From the NCBI GenBank assembly GCA_004123355.1, contig SCHM01000002.1:10699569-10763568 (forward strand): 64,000 nt of DNA. Direction: 5' to 3'. The notes under the pieces are model-generated. The model ran no database searches. It was given only the letters and a program-made list of their open reading frames with translations, and had not been told where the DNA came from. Made by a program: the position numbers and the translations under genes. The stretch is from Amphirosellinia nigrospora. Taxonomy: Eukaryota > Ascomycota > Sordariomycetes > Xylariales > Xylariaceae. Position 1 is the first letter of the stretch. Each line of letters begins with the position of its first letter. Below are positions 41,255-52,939 of the stretch, piece after piece.

Positions 41255-42298
41255 TTAGAACCGGTTGGGCGGCTGATTCCATGTGCTGCGGTGGCCTGGC
41301 GGGGGGAATTGCTCCGGTTGGTCGCCCAGTAAATCTTCAAGGAAGGCACTGGGAGCTCGGCCACTGGCCGGTCTGTTCAGATTAATAGTGCTCGAGCTTA
41401 GGTTCCTCCGTCCCATCTCGGGAGGAGGAGCCAAGTTCGGAGAATCGGGAGGACTGGGCTCGACAGCTCGGCCATGACCATGCGAATCTGGCCGCAGGTT
41501 TGTCAAGCTAATAGAGTGACCATGAGCCTGTTGCGGAGAACCAGCGCCGGACGCATAAATCCCGAAGGCAAGAACGTGATTCGCGATTCGCGGCACTACC
41601 GGTGCCAGCGGGGCCGTAGGGGAAAAGAACAGGTTTGACTGGCTCGGCGCGAAGATGGTATAGGTCCGGGATTTCCGGGCACTGCGGGCGGCTGGAGCGT
41701 TGCTGAGGGAGACGGAAGATGCATGATCGCTGTACTTGTAAAAAGGAGTAGAAGGGGGAGGATATGAGTTCTTGTCATTTGCCACTTGCTGAGCCAAAGT
41801 GGCACGCTTGACGGAACGGTGTAGTAGACAACCAACTACGATCCGCCAAATGAGGATAGCAACAGCAAACGCACCGAGGATAGCACCGACGGTGATAAAG
41901 ACGGTCCCCTGAGGTAGGTTGGACTTTTGCATGAACGGGGCGTTTTTCGTGGGAGGAACAGCTGGCGGGGGATAGCTGTAAGAGCCGGGAAGAGTTGGGA
42001 GTGCAGGGGTATCTCCGGTGTTGCTTGTGATGGCTGGAACACTCTGTTGTGCAGTACTAGATGCAGTGCTGGCGCTGGACGAGGACGAGGGCGTTGAAGA
42101 TGTCTGGTTTATATCCGGCAGTGTCGACGTCGGTTTCGAGTTATCTGTAGTCGACGACGACGAGGGAGACGGAGGGCTTTCCGAGGACGACGAAGACTTA
42201 TTATCATCACTGCTTGTGGATTGGCCGTTCTTATTCTGCGCAACGGCAGACGACACAAACACGGCTGCCCAGCCGAGCAGGATAGATGGTGGGCGCAT
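41255..42298 (-). CDS. Single-pass serine-rich membrane protein, YNL058C/PRM5-like
   Basis: A 347-residue protein in one exon. It starts with a signal peptide ([20 protein letters not shown], cleavage probably before QNKNG). A Ser/Thr-rich extracellular or luminal stalk follows, likely O-glycosylated, then a [23 protein letters not shown] segment. One transmembrane helix (about residues 130-155, [20 protein letters not shown]) is followed by basic residues [14 protein letters not shown]. The cytosolic tail has [25 protein letters not shown] and the end motif [13 protein letters not shown]. This order (stalk, KNAPFMQ, helix, LHRSVKRA, APSAxLEDL) is that of the filamentous-fungal relatives of yeast YNL058C/PRM5, often labelled vacuolar membrane protein. 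Function is not established; PRM5 is induced by cell-wall stress in yeast. The reading frame is clean. Confidence 0.75.
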   Translation of the reverse strand: MRPPSILLGWAAVFVSSAVAQNKNGQSTSSDDNKSSSSSESPPSPSSSSTTDNSKPTSTLPDINQTSSTPSSSSSASTASSTAQQSVPAITSNTGDTPALPTLPGSYSYPPPAVPPTKNAPFMQKSNLPQGTVFITVGAILGAFAVAILIWRIVVGCLLHRSVKRATLAQQVANDKNSYPPPSTPFYKYSDHASSVSLSNAPAARSARKSRTYTIFAPSQSNLFFSPTAPLAPVVPRIANHVLAFGIYASGAGSPQQAHGHSISLTNLRPDSHGHGRAVEPSPPDSPNLAPPPEMGRRNLSSSTINLNRPASGRAPSAFLEDLLGDQPEQFPPPGHRSTWNQPPNRF

Positions 42299-43732
42299 AA
42301 TGGATAACCTAACAGGAAATAAACCGAGATGGAGATGTCGTTGTTCTAATTGTGTGGAAGCAGGGCAGGCTCGGTCCGGGATGGAATAAGACGGCTCGAG
42401 TTAAGTATTAGGTGGTCTATTCGGTTTGAAGCAGATCACGTCCGCAGTCGAAGATACGCGATGGAGAAGGAGGGCCGTCGATTGGGTGGGATGGCCGGTT
42501 GAGGTTGACGAGAATGATGTTGTTTGGCCGGGCCGGGCTGTGCGGTGCGATGCGGTGCGGTGCCGGTACGACTGAGGATGGATGCGTGTTTAAGGAAAAC
42601 AGGGGATATACTACCAGAACGAGTGACTAGCGCAAAGAATAAAGGAGCGCAATTGAGCAAATGAATGCAAGCAGCATACAAGATTCAAGGTTGCATGGCT
42701 AGGCGCGGGATTGCGTTGGTGTCTTGGGCAGAGCGCTCGAGAGGAGAAGATGGAGGGCGACGCAACGAGGGAGAGTAGACGAAATACGAAATGAGCCAGA
42801 CCAAAGGGGAGGATGAGGAAGGAGCAGGAATACCTACTTAGTAGAGAAGCTGGGCTTTGCTAATATGTCCAGAATAAGACTAGACTAGACTCCTGGCTGG
42901 GACTAAGCCGATCCACCGATGGGGGAAAGAGCTGGCTGACCTGACCCAGCCGCTGGAAGCCTCGTGTTGTGTTTCTCTGACTGATCTGAGACAGGTATGC
43001 TGAATGGGTAGTATAAGTAGTCTGAGGCTAAAATACTTAGGTAGGTACTTCTCAGGTACTATGCCACACCTTCATACCTCACTCTACCCACCTTCCCTGC
43101 ACTTACATTGGTGTAGAGGCTGATAATACCAAGCGAAGCGGCAGTTCATATGATAGAATAACTGTACCTTACATATATATATGTAGGTTGGTGTTCGCTT
43201 AGAGAGTTTGACAGGTAGGTGTTTATTATATACAATCTACGGAAATGAGAATGTTGTCTCACATGGTACAACAGCTTGCACCATGCGCCGCCGCTGCATT
43301 TCTGCATCTCTGCATCTCTGGCAGTGGTTGACAAAGATTGCATAGATATACCATGAATAATAAAGAAAAAGAAAAAAAGGTTGCCATCACCACAGGAGCA
43401 CACTAGACACCTTATTACAGTAGGTACTTAGGCAAAGATCCGCGTCTGAGCAGATAGTGTAGTGTACCTACAAATACACCAGGCTTCGTTGTGGCTGCAC
43501 CCCCTTGTTTTTTGCATATTTAGGCGCATTGATCAGATGGGCTGGGCCGTTTTTGGCAAATCTGTCGATCATTTTAAACCTGATTTATCATCTATTGTGA
43601 CTAGCTACTTTTGGTAATATACACTAGTGCACCATTGTGGGTCCGCCATTCAAGATACTGGTACAGTTTTTTCGATATCCGACCCGCCTCCCAACGTTCC
43701 AAATCACCAGGGCTACAGAAGAAGTCGCGATA
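42299..43732. other. Divergent intergenic region
   Basis: About 1.4 kb between the start of the YNL058C-like gene and the start of FCF1. It has a long purine-rich leader on the minus side (42700-42830) and CTTAGGTAGGTA-type sequence near 43038. No coding region is supported; the frame at 43146-43403 has no similarity. Confidence 0.55.
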
Positions 43733-45331
43733 ATGGGTGTCGCTAAGAAGACACGGAAGTTTGCGACCGTGAGTTACATCTACTCACCCTCATTACTTGA
43801 GTTTAACTAACTGTGCATAGGTCAAACGCAGTAAGGTCAACCCCATCACTCTCGAGAAGAGCTGAGCTGACATGGGAAAATGGAAAGTCATCGGACAGCG
43901 TGATGCCCGCCTGAAGAAAAATGAGGGCAAGGCTGAGAAAGCCAAAACGAGCGGCCCATCTAATGACCAGGTCGCTCGTGTGGTACCTCAAATGCCATCC
44001 GCACTCTTTTTTCAACACAAGTGAGTGCATGACCTATCACTGCTGTGGGATTATCACATGATTGGAGTCCTAACGTTCTTCTCAAGTCAAGCATTGAAGC
44101 CGCCATACTCTATACTTGTGGATACCAACTTCTTAAGTCACACAATTCAGCGTAAACTGCCACTTCTAGAGTCTATGATGGGTGAGTAACCCATTTTTTA
44201 AAGACTTCGAAGCATCTGTATTTGAACCCTTAGTCATTGCACAGCTGAGGACTCATGGGATGCCAATTCTTGATGTTGAAGCGCGAATCGTAACTAACTA
44301 TATATGTTTTTCGACAGATTGTCTCTATGCCAAATGCATTCCGTTAGTATCCTTGAATTCTATTTCGGTTCATCCTCCGTTGGAAGCCAAGAGAGGCAGC
44401 CTTGTGATCTAACTAGTCGAAACAACCACTGACACTTAATATTCTAGGATCATCACATCTTGTGTGGTAAGTTGAGCAACATTGTTACCGACCCCTCGCA
44501 TTGGATGTGTAGCTCCCATTAACACCTTGTCAAGATGGCCGAATTAGAGAAGCTTGGTCCTAAGTAAGTTCGGATAAAATATTGCCCAGAATGTGTATTC
44601 TCTAATCGCCCTTATAGATACCGAATGGCTCTGAGAATAGCTCGCGATGAAAGATGGGAGCGTATTACATGCGAGTGAGTACAGTTCTGACCCGTGCTGC
44701 TGTGTCAACGATCTTGGAATTCGACGTAGCCTCGAGAGAGCACTTACGTGACATTTACTAACTTTTTTTATTTTACAGTCACAAAGGCACATATGCAGAG
44801 TAAGGCTCCGGCTGATTTCTTCCATGCCCCCTAAATTGCCTTCATACACACTACGCAAGAATTGTCATTAACTCTAAGGCACAGTGATTGCATTGTGGAT
44901 CGGGTCATGCAGCATCGAGTGTATATCGGTGAGTATCAACATAATTCCCCATCCTCCAACTTACCCACAACCCAGAGTATGAGGTTTTGTGACCTAGCTA
45001 GATCCATATCTGAAGAGGTCCACATCTTTTCACGACTTATCTACCGTCCTTACACTAGAAGAACTATACTAAGTCTTGTTCTAGTTGCAACTAACGATAA
45101 GGACCTTGTCCGGAGGATAAGACGGATACCTGGAGTCCCGAGTGAGCAAGCCCTCTACTACACCCTATATTGAGCAATGGTCTCACTAGAAGCTCTCTTC
45201 TTCTACAACCTATGTTCCTCTGATACTATGGGATCTACTCGAGACCCTGAGTTACTGACAAATCTTCAGTCATGAACGTGGCAAGAGGAAAATACGTCAT
45301 TGAACGCCTCCCAGGAGCTCCCGATCCATGA
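43733..45331 (+). CDS. FCF1: Fcf1, PIN-domain protein of the small-subunit processome
   Basis: A nucleolar PIN-domain protein (Utp24) needed for early 18S pre-rRNA cleavage at sites A1/A2. Twelve exons total 588 nt, coding 195 residues in frame: 43733-43768, 43821-43830, 43888-44020, 44087-44181, 44318-44342, 44448-44466, 44535-44563, 44618-44674, 44779-44799, 44885-44928, 45085-45141 and 45270-45331. All introns have GT and AG ends. The spliced protein reads MGVAKKTRKFATVKR, IIGQRDARLKKNEGKAEKAK, then SALFFQHNQALKPPYSILVD, TNFLSHTIQRKLPLLESMMD, CLYAKCIPIITSCVMAELEK, LGPKYRMALRIARDERWERI, TCDHKGTYADDCIVDRVMQH, RVYIVATNDKDLVRRIRRIP, and ends VIERLPGAPDP. The PIN acidic residues (VDTN, MAELE, DDC, ATND) are all present. 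The length equals yeast and human Fcf1. The very small exons, down to 10 nt, are unusual. Confidence 0.96.
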
Positions 45332-45860
45332 AAAGATCACCGTACAACATGGGTTATTTGGCGTTTTAGGAGTATGGAGACCATTGAATCCCATGGCAAA
45401 CCATCGGCGTTTAAGGAAAACGGCCACGGACGACTACACACCATTTGCCTCGGCATTGCAGGCAGCGGATGGGAAACTACTTTGTTGGGTTTGTAATTCC
45501 AAAGTAGATGCATCGTGGTAGCAAAGGAGAATGATAGCTTGATGTTTATGTGTAACTTTGCATCCGATTCCAGGGCTGTAAAGGGAGGCCAAGCTTAAGC
45601 TTTGTTAATTGACCTCCTGGGTGCTCAAATATGTCAGTCGGCTGTGTTGTCGTGGATTGTTGTTGGTTCTTGCTAAAGTAATCGATGTGCTGTACGTAAT
45701 AGGTTAAGAGGTTAGATTCATTGACTTTCGTTTTCTAGCGTTAGACGAACCTTGATTTGGGTATACAAGAAAGGAAAGTCAGTTGTAATTGAGGGTAGTT
45801 TGATCATAAAGTCATTACTAGGTATCTATTTGGTTGCGCGTTTTATGTCTCTAACTACCA
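45332..45860. other. Convergent 3' intergenic region
   Basis: 529 bp between the stops of FCF1 and the MFS transporter. The open frame at 45300-45521 overlaps the FCF1 stop out of frame and has no similarity. Nothing else is seen. Confidence 0.6.
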
Positions 45861-47368
45861 TTAACTGCAGGACGCCGCAAATATCGCTGTAAGGAGGACC
45901 GAAAAAGCGCTGAATAGCTGCATACCAAGGTAGCCACCATTGCTCTGAAGTATAGCACCACCTATCGGGGCACCTACGACGGATCCGATGCCTTTGAAAA
46001 TATTCAACACGCCAAGCCGGGTCCCGAGGTACGATAGGTCTTCGGTGAGCAACGTCAGCACGACCGGTCCAAATGCACAACACCGCCAGCGAAAAACCAT
46101 ATAAAACGGCGAAGGCAATGTTGCCTGCGATATTAAATGCACTAGTCCAGTAGAAGATACTGGCGGACGACAGAAGACGGTTACGATGAATGCATTGATA
46201 ACTCCAATGCGTTTAGACAGAGCCGTCGGCACAAGTCGTCCAAAGATGGACGAGCCGTTCAGGATAGAGAGGAGGTACTTCGTCACGGGCAATCCGGCGC
46301 CGCCGTGTAGCTCTGCATAACCCTCGAGGTAGAACAGAGGCTCGAAGAAACCTAGGTTGTTGAAGAAGATAGAGGTCACGTAAACGATGAATTTCGAGTC
46401 CTTCAGCCCGGCGCCCTTGAATAGATTTCGAAATGTGCGCTTCTTGGCGTTCGGTGCGTATCGCGGGCGCGCGACGATGACGGCAAAGAGGCAGAGGGCA
46501 AGGGAAATGAAACCTTGCACGCGCACTGCCCAAGGGAATCCAATGGCTGGCTGTAACGACTGGAAGATGATTGGGTAGATGGTAGCGGCAAGACCACTTC
46601 CGAGTGTCGCCGTACCCATGACGAACGGTCGGCGGGCTGGCTTGAAATACGGTGGCACGATAGCAACCGATGGGATTGCCAGGAAGCTCGTCCCGAGCCC
46701 CGTGAGCACTCCCTGCGCTAGAAAAACGGACCAGTACGCTGTGCTGATACTCGTGAGCATGAAACCGAGCGCAACGAAGATAGTGCCAATCAATAGGAGT
46801 ATTCGGCAGTGGCCGGCATCATATAACGGTCCTATAAAGACTCCGATGGCCATCAGGAACAACGACTGGATCGAGCCGATCCATGAGATGTCCGAGGCCG
46901 AATATTCTTTCAACAAGTCTGTTTCATAATATCTTTGGTAGGCGCCAAAGGTGTTGATGAGCCACTGAGAGGATTGGTCAGTCGATTACACAATAAAGCC
47001 GACGACAAGACAGGGGCGGTCTCACAGAGTGTTCCCATAGAGCACGACTGCCAAGACCAGTGTTAGCTTTCGTCGTTTTGAGTGTGATCTATGGGCGTCT
47101 CGTTCTCGAAACACAACTGTGTCTTGAAAAGGAGGCTTCATTCTGCCAAAGTCGCCATAACAAAGGGAACACGGCCAAAAAAGTAGACAGACTTACAGGA
47201 GGCGGCGACTTGTAGCCAAGCCACTAGACCTCCGTTCGGCGGGCCGGCATCATGAACTTCGGTGAGCGGAGGCGGAGCGTTGACGCCTTCGGTAGTGGAA
47301 TCTTCGGACTCGGATATTGCCGTAGGTCTCAGCTCCTCATTAATCGCGGCTTCCTTCAATTCTGACAT
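45861..47368 (-). CDS. Major facilitator superfamily transporter, monocarboxylate-porter-like
   Basis: A 12-helix permease of the fungal MCT-like group (relatives of yeast MCH genes). Exon 1 is 47197-47368 and encodes a hydrophilic N-terminus ending PPNGGLVAWLQVAAS, where the PDGGxxAW-type motif marks this group. A very short exon near 47020-47045 is likely, then the main exon from about 46965 to the stop at 45861. Helices carry INTFGAYQRYYETDLL, SDISWIGSIQSLFLMAIGVF, IGPLYDAGHCRILL (the loop 2-3 motif), LTGLGTSFLAIPSVAIVPPYF and GTRLGVLNIFKGIGSVVGAP. Two one-base breaks near 46080 and 46160 displace helices 8-9, whose sequence (SASIFYWTSAFNIAGNIAFA) continues in another frame. The junction of exons 2 and 3 does not hold frame as read. 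The substrate is unknown. No pathway genes are adjacent. Confidence 0.82.
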
Positions 47369-48981
47369 TGAAATTTGCTATCTAGGTGTTGATGCCGTCT
47401 CATTCCGTAGTAGTTTTTTTCCCGCAGAAATTCCAAACAGAGAGAAACTTTTAAGTTATAGCCGGAAGAAATCGTAGCGCATGAAAAGAAGGGGATCATC
47501 CAAGACCCTTCCGAAAGATAAAAAGGCGATGCAGTCATTTATAAGCTTACCTGAGCCACTTGAATTGGAGGCATATTTTGTTCTACATATACCTACTCAG
47601 TGGGAATATAACCCCGACCGGCTTGCTAGTCGGGTAAGGACCGTGTGGATACAACTTTTTTTTGCTGAGTGTACTGGCAAATTTGGAATCCTCTGATGAA
47701 CTATAGCCTCGGGACATAGATGGGAATCTTTACAGATTGTAAGCGCATGTACGTGGATATATATGTTCCCGAATCGCGAGGGTTGAGTTGTAGATAGATA
47801 TATCATTCAATCCTCCCTCGGGAGATTATCGACTGTTTGGTGTCTTGCATGAATACTCTGTGAATGGCTTTGTGAGAGAACCTTGTAGTCAGAGTTTCTA
47901 TTGGCTGAAAAAAAAAGAGTTGGCGCTAACATGATACACGTAGCAAGCTTGGTACAACCTGAGCATCGATTGCTCCCTTGGAGATACATGTAGGGAAATA
48001 TTCTCTGGGAAAATGCATGTGTAGGTTAGTAAGAAAGTCCCAAGTCTTCCAGTTTATTGCGTCATATGTAGCCGCCTGGGTGCAATACATAGCATTTTGA
48101 GGCCGTACAAAGGGTCATAATAGAGACCCGGGGAATGAACCTCAAAGGCCTATTGGTCAGGGACGGGATTTGGATGGATACGACATCCCTACTCGCACTA
48201 GGTACTCTATGTATAGAAGATGTGTGGCTGTAGTCGTATATTACCAGCTACAATATCTATCTACCTTATGTGAGCATATGCAACCTCTGCCAACCAGATT
48301 TACAGCCGAGATCCAGCCACATTATATTGCATCTCGGTATCGGTGGCTCGTGCGCCGGCTCTAAGCAACCGGACTAACCAAAAATAGCGTTAAAGGAGGG
48401 ATCCGTAGCCCCATAATACATGGTACCTGCTTCATCCCTGAGCCTGAGATCACTGTGTCGGCTGCTCCATGCCAGCCAAATTCAACTTTTCGACACTGCA
48501 GAAACACTTTAACCTCTCCCTCAACCTTTTCACGGCGCTGCTGTGCTTCTGCCTCCACGCCCTCAACTGGCCCTTGCTGCACTGTATTTCCACATCCGCA
48601 TTATCCTCCCTCTACCGCGACCACTGCACACCATTCAACAACCCTCCCGACGCCTTTGTAGACGTCCGCGGCTCCCCAACCCATCCCGCGCTTTGTTCTG
48701 CACCCAAGGTCCACACACGTCAGAACTCCCTAATCCTGTCGCGTGACACGAGTTTCGCGTTGTCTGGTCTGCCCTCTTTCTCCGTCCAACTCTTTCCTAT
48801 CCCGCCATCTCAACCGGAGCAGGCTCAATTGCCGCCAATATCATCACCAACCCAGAACCCACAGCGCATTGCCTATCTTTTGCTGCCAGCCATATATACA
48901 TGCATGGTTTGCCCGCGGCTCCTCAGTGTCAGATATGAGGGTCGTGGGTAGAGGAAGCCGTATCCGACGTCCCTCTACACC
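47369..48981. other. Divergent intergenic region with long SET1 leader
   Basis: About 1.6 kb. The right half (48480-48960) is C/T-rich and contains an open frame of 160 codons (48469-48951) ending 30 nt before the SET1 start. The frame is Pro/Ser/Leu-rich without similarity, so I read it as leader sequence or an upstream frame, not a gene. Confidence 0.5.
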
Positions 48982-51900
48982 ATGGCCCCGAGCGCTGGCT
49001 ATCGGGAGTTCTTCCCCAACGCTCCTCGTGCTGCCAGAGACAAGGCCAATGAACGCGAACGCGAGCGACATAGCAAGGCATCGGCCCTCCCCGACAGCCA
49101 TTCGAGGACTGCTACTCCCGCTCTCCGCGATGCTAAGCACGACGTGTCCGCCTCGGACCCTGCGCGACCATCAAATCAAGATACCTATACCGAGTACTCG
49201 CAAGGCGACTTGCTCAATGGCGTTGGCTCCGCCAGTTCTCGTGCCAGCACCACCTCCTCTATATTTAGCACAATAACAATACGTCTGCTGTGAATACCGC
49301 TGCGTATGCCTCGAATAACGCTGTCACACCGCTAACCGCTGTCGGCTCGCCCGCATATAACAACAGCTCTACCGCCGCCGCCGTTGCCCATGCCGGCAAA
49401 GCTGACTCTACGAGCCTCACCGCCGCTATGAAGCCGTCTGCCACTCCCCCCAGTGTCGTCATGCGCCTCCCGGCCCGAGACCCCAACCGTCCCACACAGG
49501 GAATGAGATGTATACACGACCCATCAACTGATAAGAGCTTGTCAACGGTGGATAAAAAATCCATGAAACCTAAATACAAAGCCTTCGGCTCGGTACGTGA
49601 ACCAATACTATACTATACTACATTGTGTTATGCTTCTTGCGGGAGGGGGGGCGTCATCTGATTTTGGTGTGAAATATGTGGCTAATAAATTGCTGTACAG
49701 GAAGATGACGCCCCCCTCCCGACCCGCGCCTCTCAAAGGGCAGCTGGCTGGACTATATCAACGTCGACTTTCACCTCCCAAAGGCACGGTTGAGGCAGAC
49801 GCCATACAATCTCAAGCCCTACTCTTATGATCCCGCCACCTCGATTGGACCTGGGCCGCCTACACAGATTGTGGTTAGTGGCTTTAACCCGTTGATCACT
49901 TTCTCAAAAGTCGCGACCATTTTTGCTTCGATTGGCGACATAGCCGAAAGTAGCAACAAGATGCATCCCGATACTGGAAGTTACCTGGGATTTGCTACTT
50001 TCCGCTTAGAGATTCGAAGGCGCAACATCGGCGACTGGCGATATCCGCGGTTGACGCTGCTAAGAGAGCTGTTAGAACAATGCATGGACGCAAGATCGAG
50101 GCCAATCATGTCAAGGTTGAATTTGATCGCGATGGGAAGAAGAGTAGGCAGATGCTTGAGACAATCATTAAGAAGGACCGAGAGGAAATGGCCCGAGCCA
50201 TGGCCACGCCGCCCGTGCCTGTAGGCCCAAGATCGCACACCGACAACTTTCCCCCTTCATTACGGGCTCAGAACGAAAGCCTCATTGGCGTAAGGCCCCA
50301 ATCTGATGGCTTTTCTCGGCCGCCTCCTACCGCCCCGAAGGGCCCTGCTGCCGAGCGACAACGACCACCGCTCTCTGACGCGACAAATTGGACGCTATCT
50401 ACCAAATCAAAAACTTTTTTGGCGAGCACACCATCCATAGCAAGCACATTCAAAGGCGAACCGTATATTTTTGTGCCTGACTCTAGCGTCCCTGTAATGC
50501 TCACAACCGTCCCACACATGAAGAAGCGCCTAAAGCCTACTACATCGATGACGTTCTTACTGATCGTCTGGGGTACTATATCACATTTCCCAATAATTCT
50601 CGGGGTCGCGAAGATGCTTCCAGATGTTTTCAAGCCGCAAATGGAAGTGCCTTTTTCACCTATAATATGGCGATGAGGTTGCACAATGCGACTCTTGCGA
50701 GTTCATCGCATTCAACCAGTCAGCCTCGGCCTGGTGACCTCGACAGGCGACCGGTTGGAGATACACGATATAGGGAAGAACACCAGTACCGACCCGGGAG
50801 GAACGACGTCAAATCGAGGATAATATTCTAGAAGAAGAAAAGAAGCAGCGAGCGCAAAACTTTGATCCAGTTGTGGAGGCTATCGAAGTTGTTCGCCGTG
50901 AAATGATGGAACATTTAATCAGGCACATACGTACGAAGGTAGCAGTGCCTGCGCTTTCTAGCTTCTTGGATCCTGCGAATCATGCGGCGAAGAGGCGCAA
51001 GTTGAATATCCAGGACCCGGCTGGGCCCCTTAAGCCCATCATCAACGTTGAGGATCATGACATGTCACCTGTCAGCACTCCTAACTCGCGTGCTGACCCT
51101 ATTGAACGTAGGACTGCACGTCTTAACGTCACAGCACACCACGAATTAGAAAAGTTAAAAATCACGGTGCTGCTCAGCGCAATTATGGCTTCACGGACCC
51201 ATTCGCTCGCAAACGGCCCTCTGTAGTGCGCAACGCTTTCCGTTCATTACATCATCGTCTACAACCGCCGGATAGCGATGACGAGGCTTCTGAAGGCGAG
51301 GGCGAACGTGAAGTTCGCGACTCTATTGCGCGCGATACAGAGGAGCCAGAATCGCGTCCCCGCAGCCGCATGAGCACAGACGAAGATGGATTTGAAGACG
51401 GGTTCGGTGACGAAGATTCCATGACAGAGGCTAGTTTCTTGGCCAGCGATGGTGTTGTAAAAACTAAGAAGCGAAAACTGGATCTTCACGTCGAAGCCGC
51501 CATAAAACGCCAGAAGAAGTCTGACGAGGAGCTGTTCGGCGTCACTATCGATACTCTAGAACATGAGTTCCCAAGTTCTACTGCAGGCACCACCCCTCCG
51601 GATACTGACGCAGCAGATGTCAAGGGGCCGGGATCCGTAGAACTACTTGTACCTATCGAGAAGACTGGCAAGGGGAAAAAGAAGACCACTGGCGCGAAGG
51701 CTAAAAAGAAAACTAAGAAGCAGCTCTTCGAAGAACGGGAGGCAATGAAGAAGCAACAGCAAGACGTAGATGTTCAGGAACCGCTCGATCTGACACAAAA
51801 GGCAGACACGTCGGAGCCCGAGGCACCACTTCGAAAGCCTTCTGTCGTCGAGGAGGTTGAGGAGCTACTACCCAAGGATGATCGCTTTTCTGATAAAGTG

Positions 51901-52939
51901 GTTTCTGCGATGCCCGTTCCTTCTACTTTCAAGTTAGCGATCGAAACAATTCCGGATCTCCAGTTTGAGTCAAAGGATCAACCGGATATTACCAAGCTTA
52001 AAAGGAGGACGATTCCGAGTGAAGTTGGGGACCCTCGACTATGGATATGGAAGCATAACCGGATACGGGAACTGAACGCTACGGAGGAAATGCCATTCAA
52101 CACCCCGCTTACGATCGAGGGATACTACGTTCCCAACTCAACGGGCTCAGCTCGTACAGAAGGTGTTAAGAAGATCCTCAACTCTGAGAAATCTAAATAT
52201 CTTCCCCACCATCTCAAAGTACAAAAAGCCCGAGAAGAACGGCAGCAGCGGGCCGCAAAGAAAGATACTAGGGATGCGGTCGCTTCAGCTGCTGAAGCAG
52301 CTAGACTCGCGGCAGAGAAACTGCTTGCCAAAGGAAATTCTAGAGCCAACCGTGCCAATAACCGACGCTTTGTGGCTGATTTGAACGATCAGAAAAGACA
52401 CTTGGCCAGGACTCGGACGTATTGCGATTCAACCAGCTTAAGAAGCGGAAGAAGCCTGTCAAATTTGCGCGTTCTGCCATCCACAATTGGGGACTCTATG
52501 CCATGGAGAATATTAACAAAGACGACATGATTATTGAGTATGTTGGCGAACAGGTTCGGCAACAGATTTCCGAGATTCGTGAGAATCGTTACCTGAAGAG
52601 CGGTATAGGTAGCAGTTACCTGTTTCGAATTGACGATAACACGGTTATTGATGCGAAGAAAGGAGGCATTGCTCGCTTTATCAACCACAGCTGCATGCCT
52701 AACTGCACTGCAAAAATCATCAAAGTAGAAGGCAGCAAGCGTATCGTCATCTATGCTCTCCGAGATATTGCGCAGAGTAGGTTTCTCCTTTCGAGCGCTA
52801 TTGCTTCCAGACTCAGTAATACTAACTTTGCGTAGACGAGGAACTAACATACGATTATAAATTCGAGCGCGAAATCGGGAGCTTGGATCGTATACCCTGC
52901 CTTTGTGGTACTACAGCCTGCAAAGGGTTCCTCAATTAA
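48982..52939 (+). CDS. SET1: Set1, histone H3 lysine-4 methyltransferase of COMPASS
   Basis: The catalytic subunit of COMPASS, methylating H3K4 at active genes. Exon 1 is 48982-49592 ([20 protein letters not shown]), then 49701-52776 and 52836-52939. After the first intron (49593-49700) the family segment [20 protein letters not shown] and [10 protein letters not shown] leads into an RRM-like domain beginning [20 protein letters not shown] (49867). A long basic/acidic linker follows. The N-SET region is at about 51990-52390 ([36 protein letters not shown]). The SET domain starts [20 protein letters not shown] (52422), with [10 protein letters not shown], the cofactor/catalytic motif [11 protein letters not shown] (52675) and, after the last intron, ELTYDYKFE. 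The post-SET cysteines are in [13 protein letters not shown] at the C-terminus. One-base breaks occur near 49270, 49735, 50020-50080, 50560-50640, 50800, 51180 and 52405. Conserved protein resumes each time. Confidence 0.94.

Noticed and set aside
34912-47368. Secondary-metabolite or drug-resistance cluster around the ABC and MFS transporters
   Set aside because: No synthase, synthetase, P450 or cluster regulator lies nearby. FCF1 and the YNL058C-like gene sit between them.
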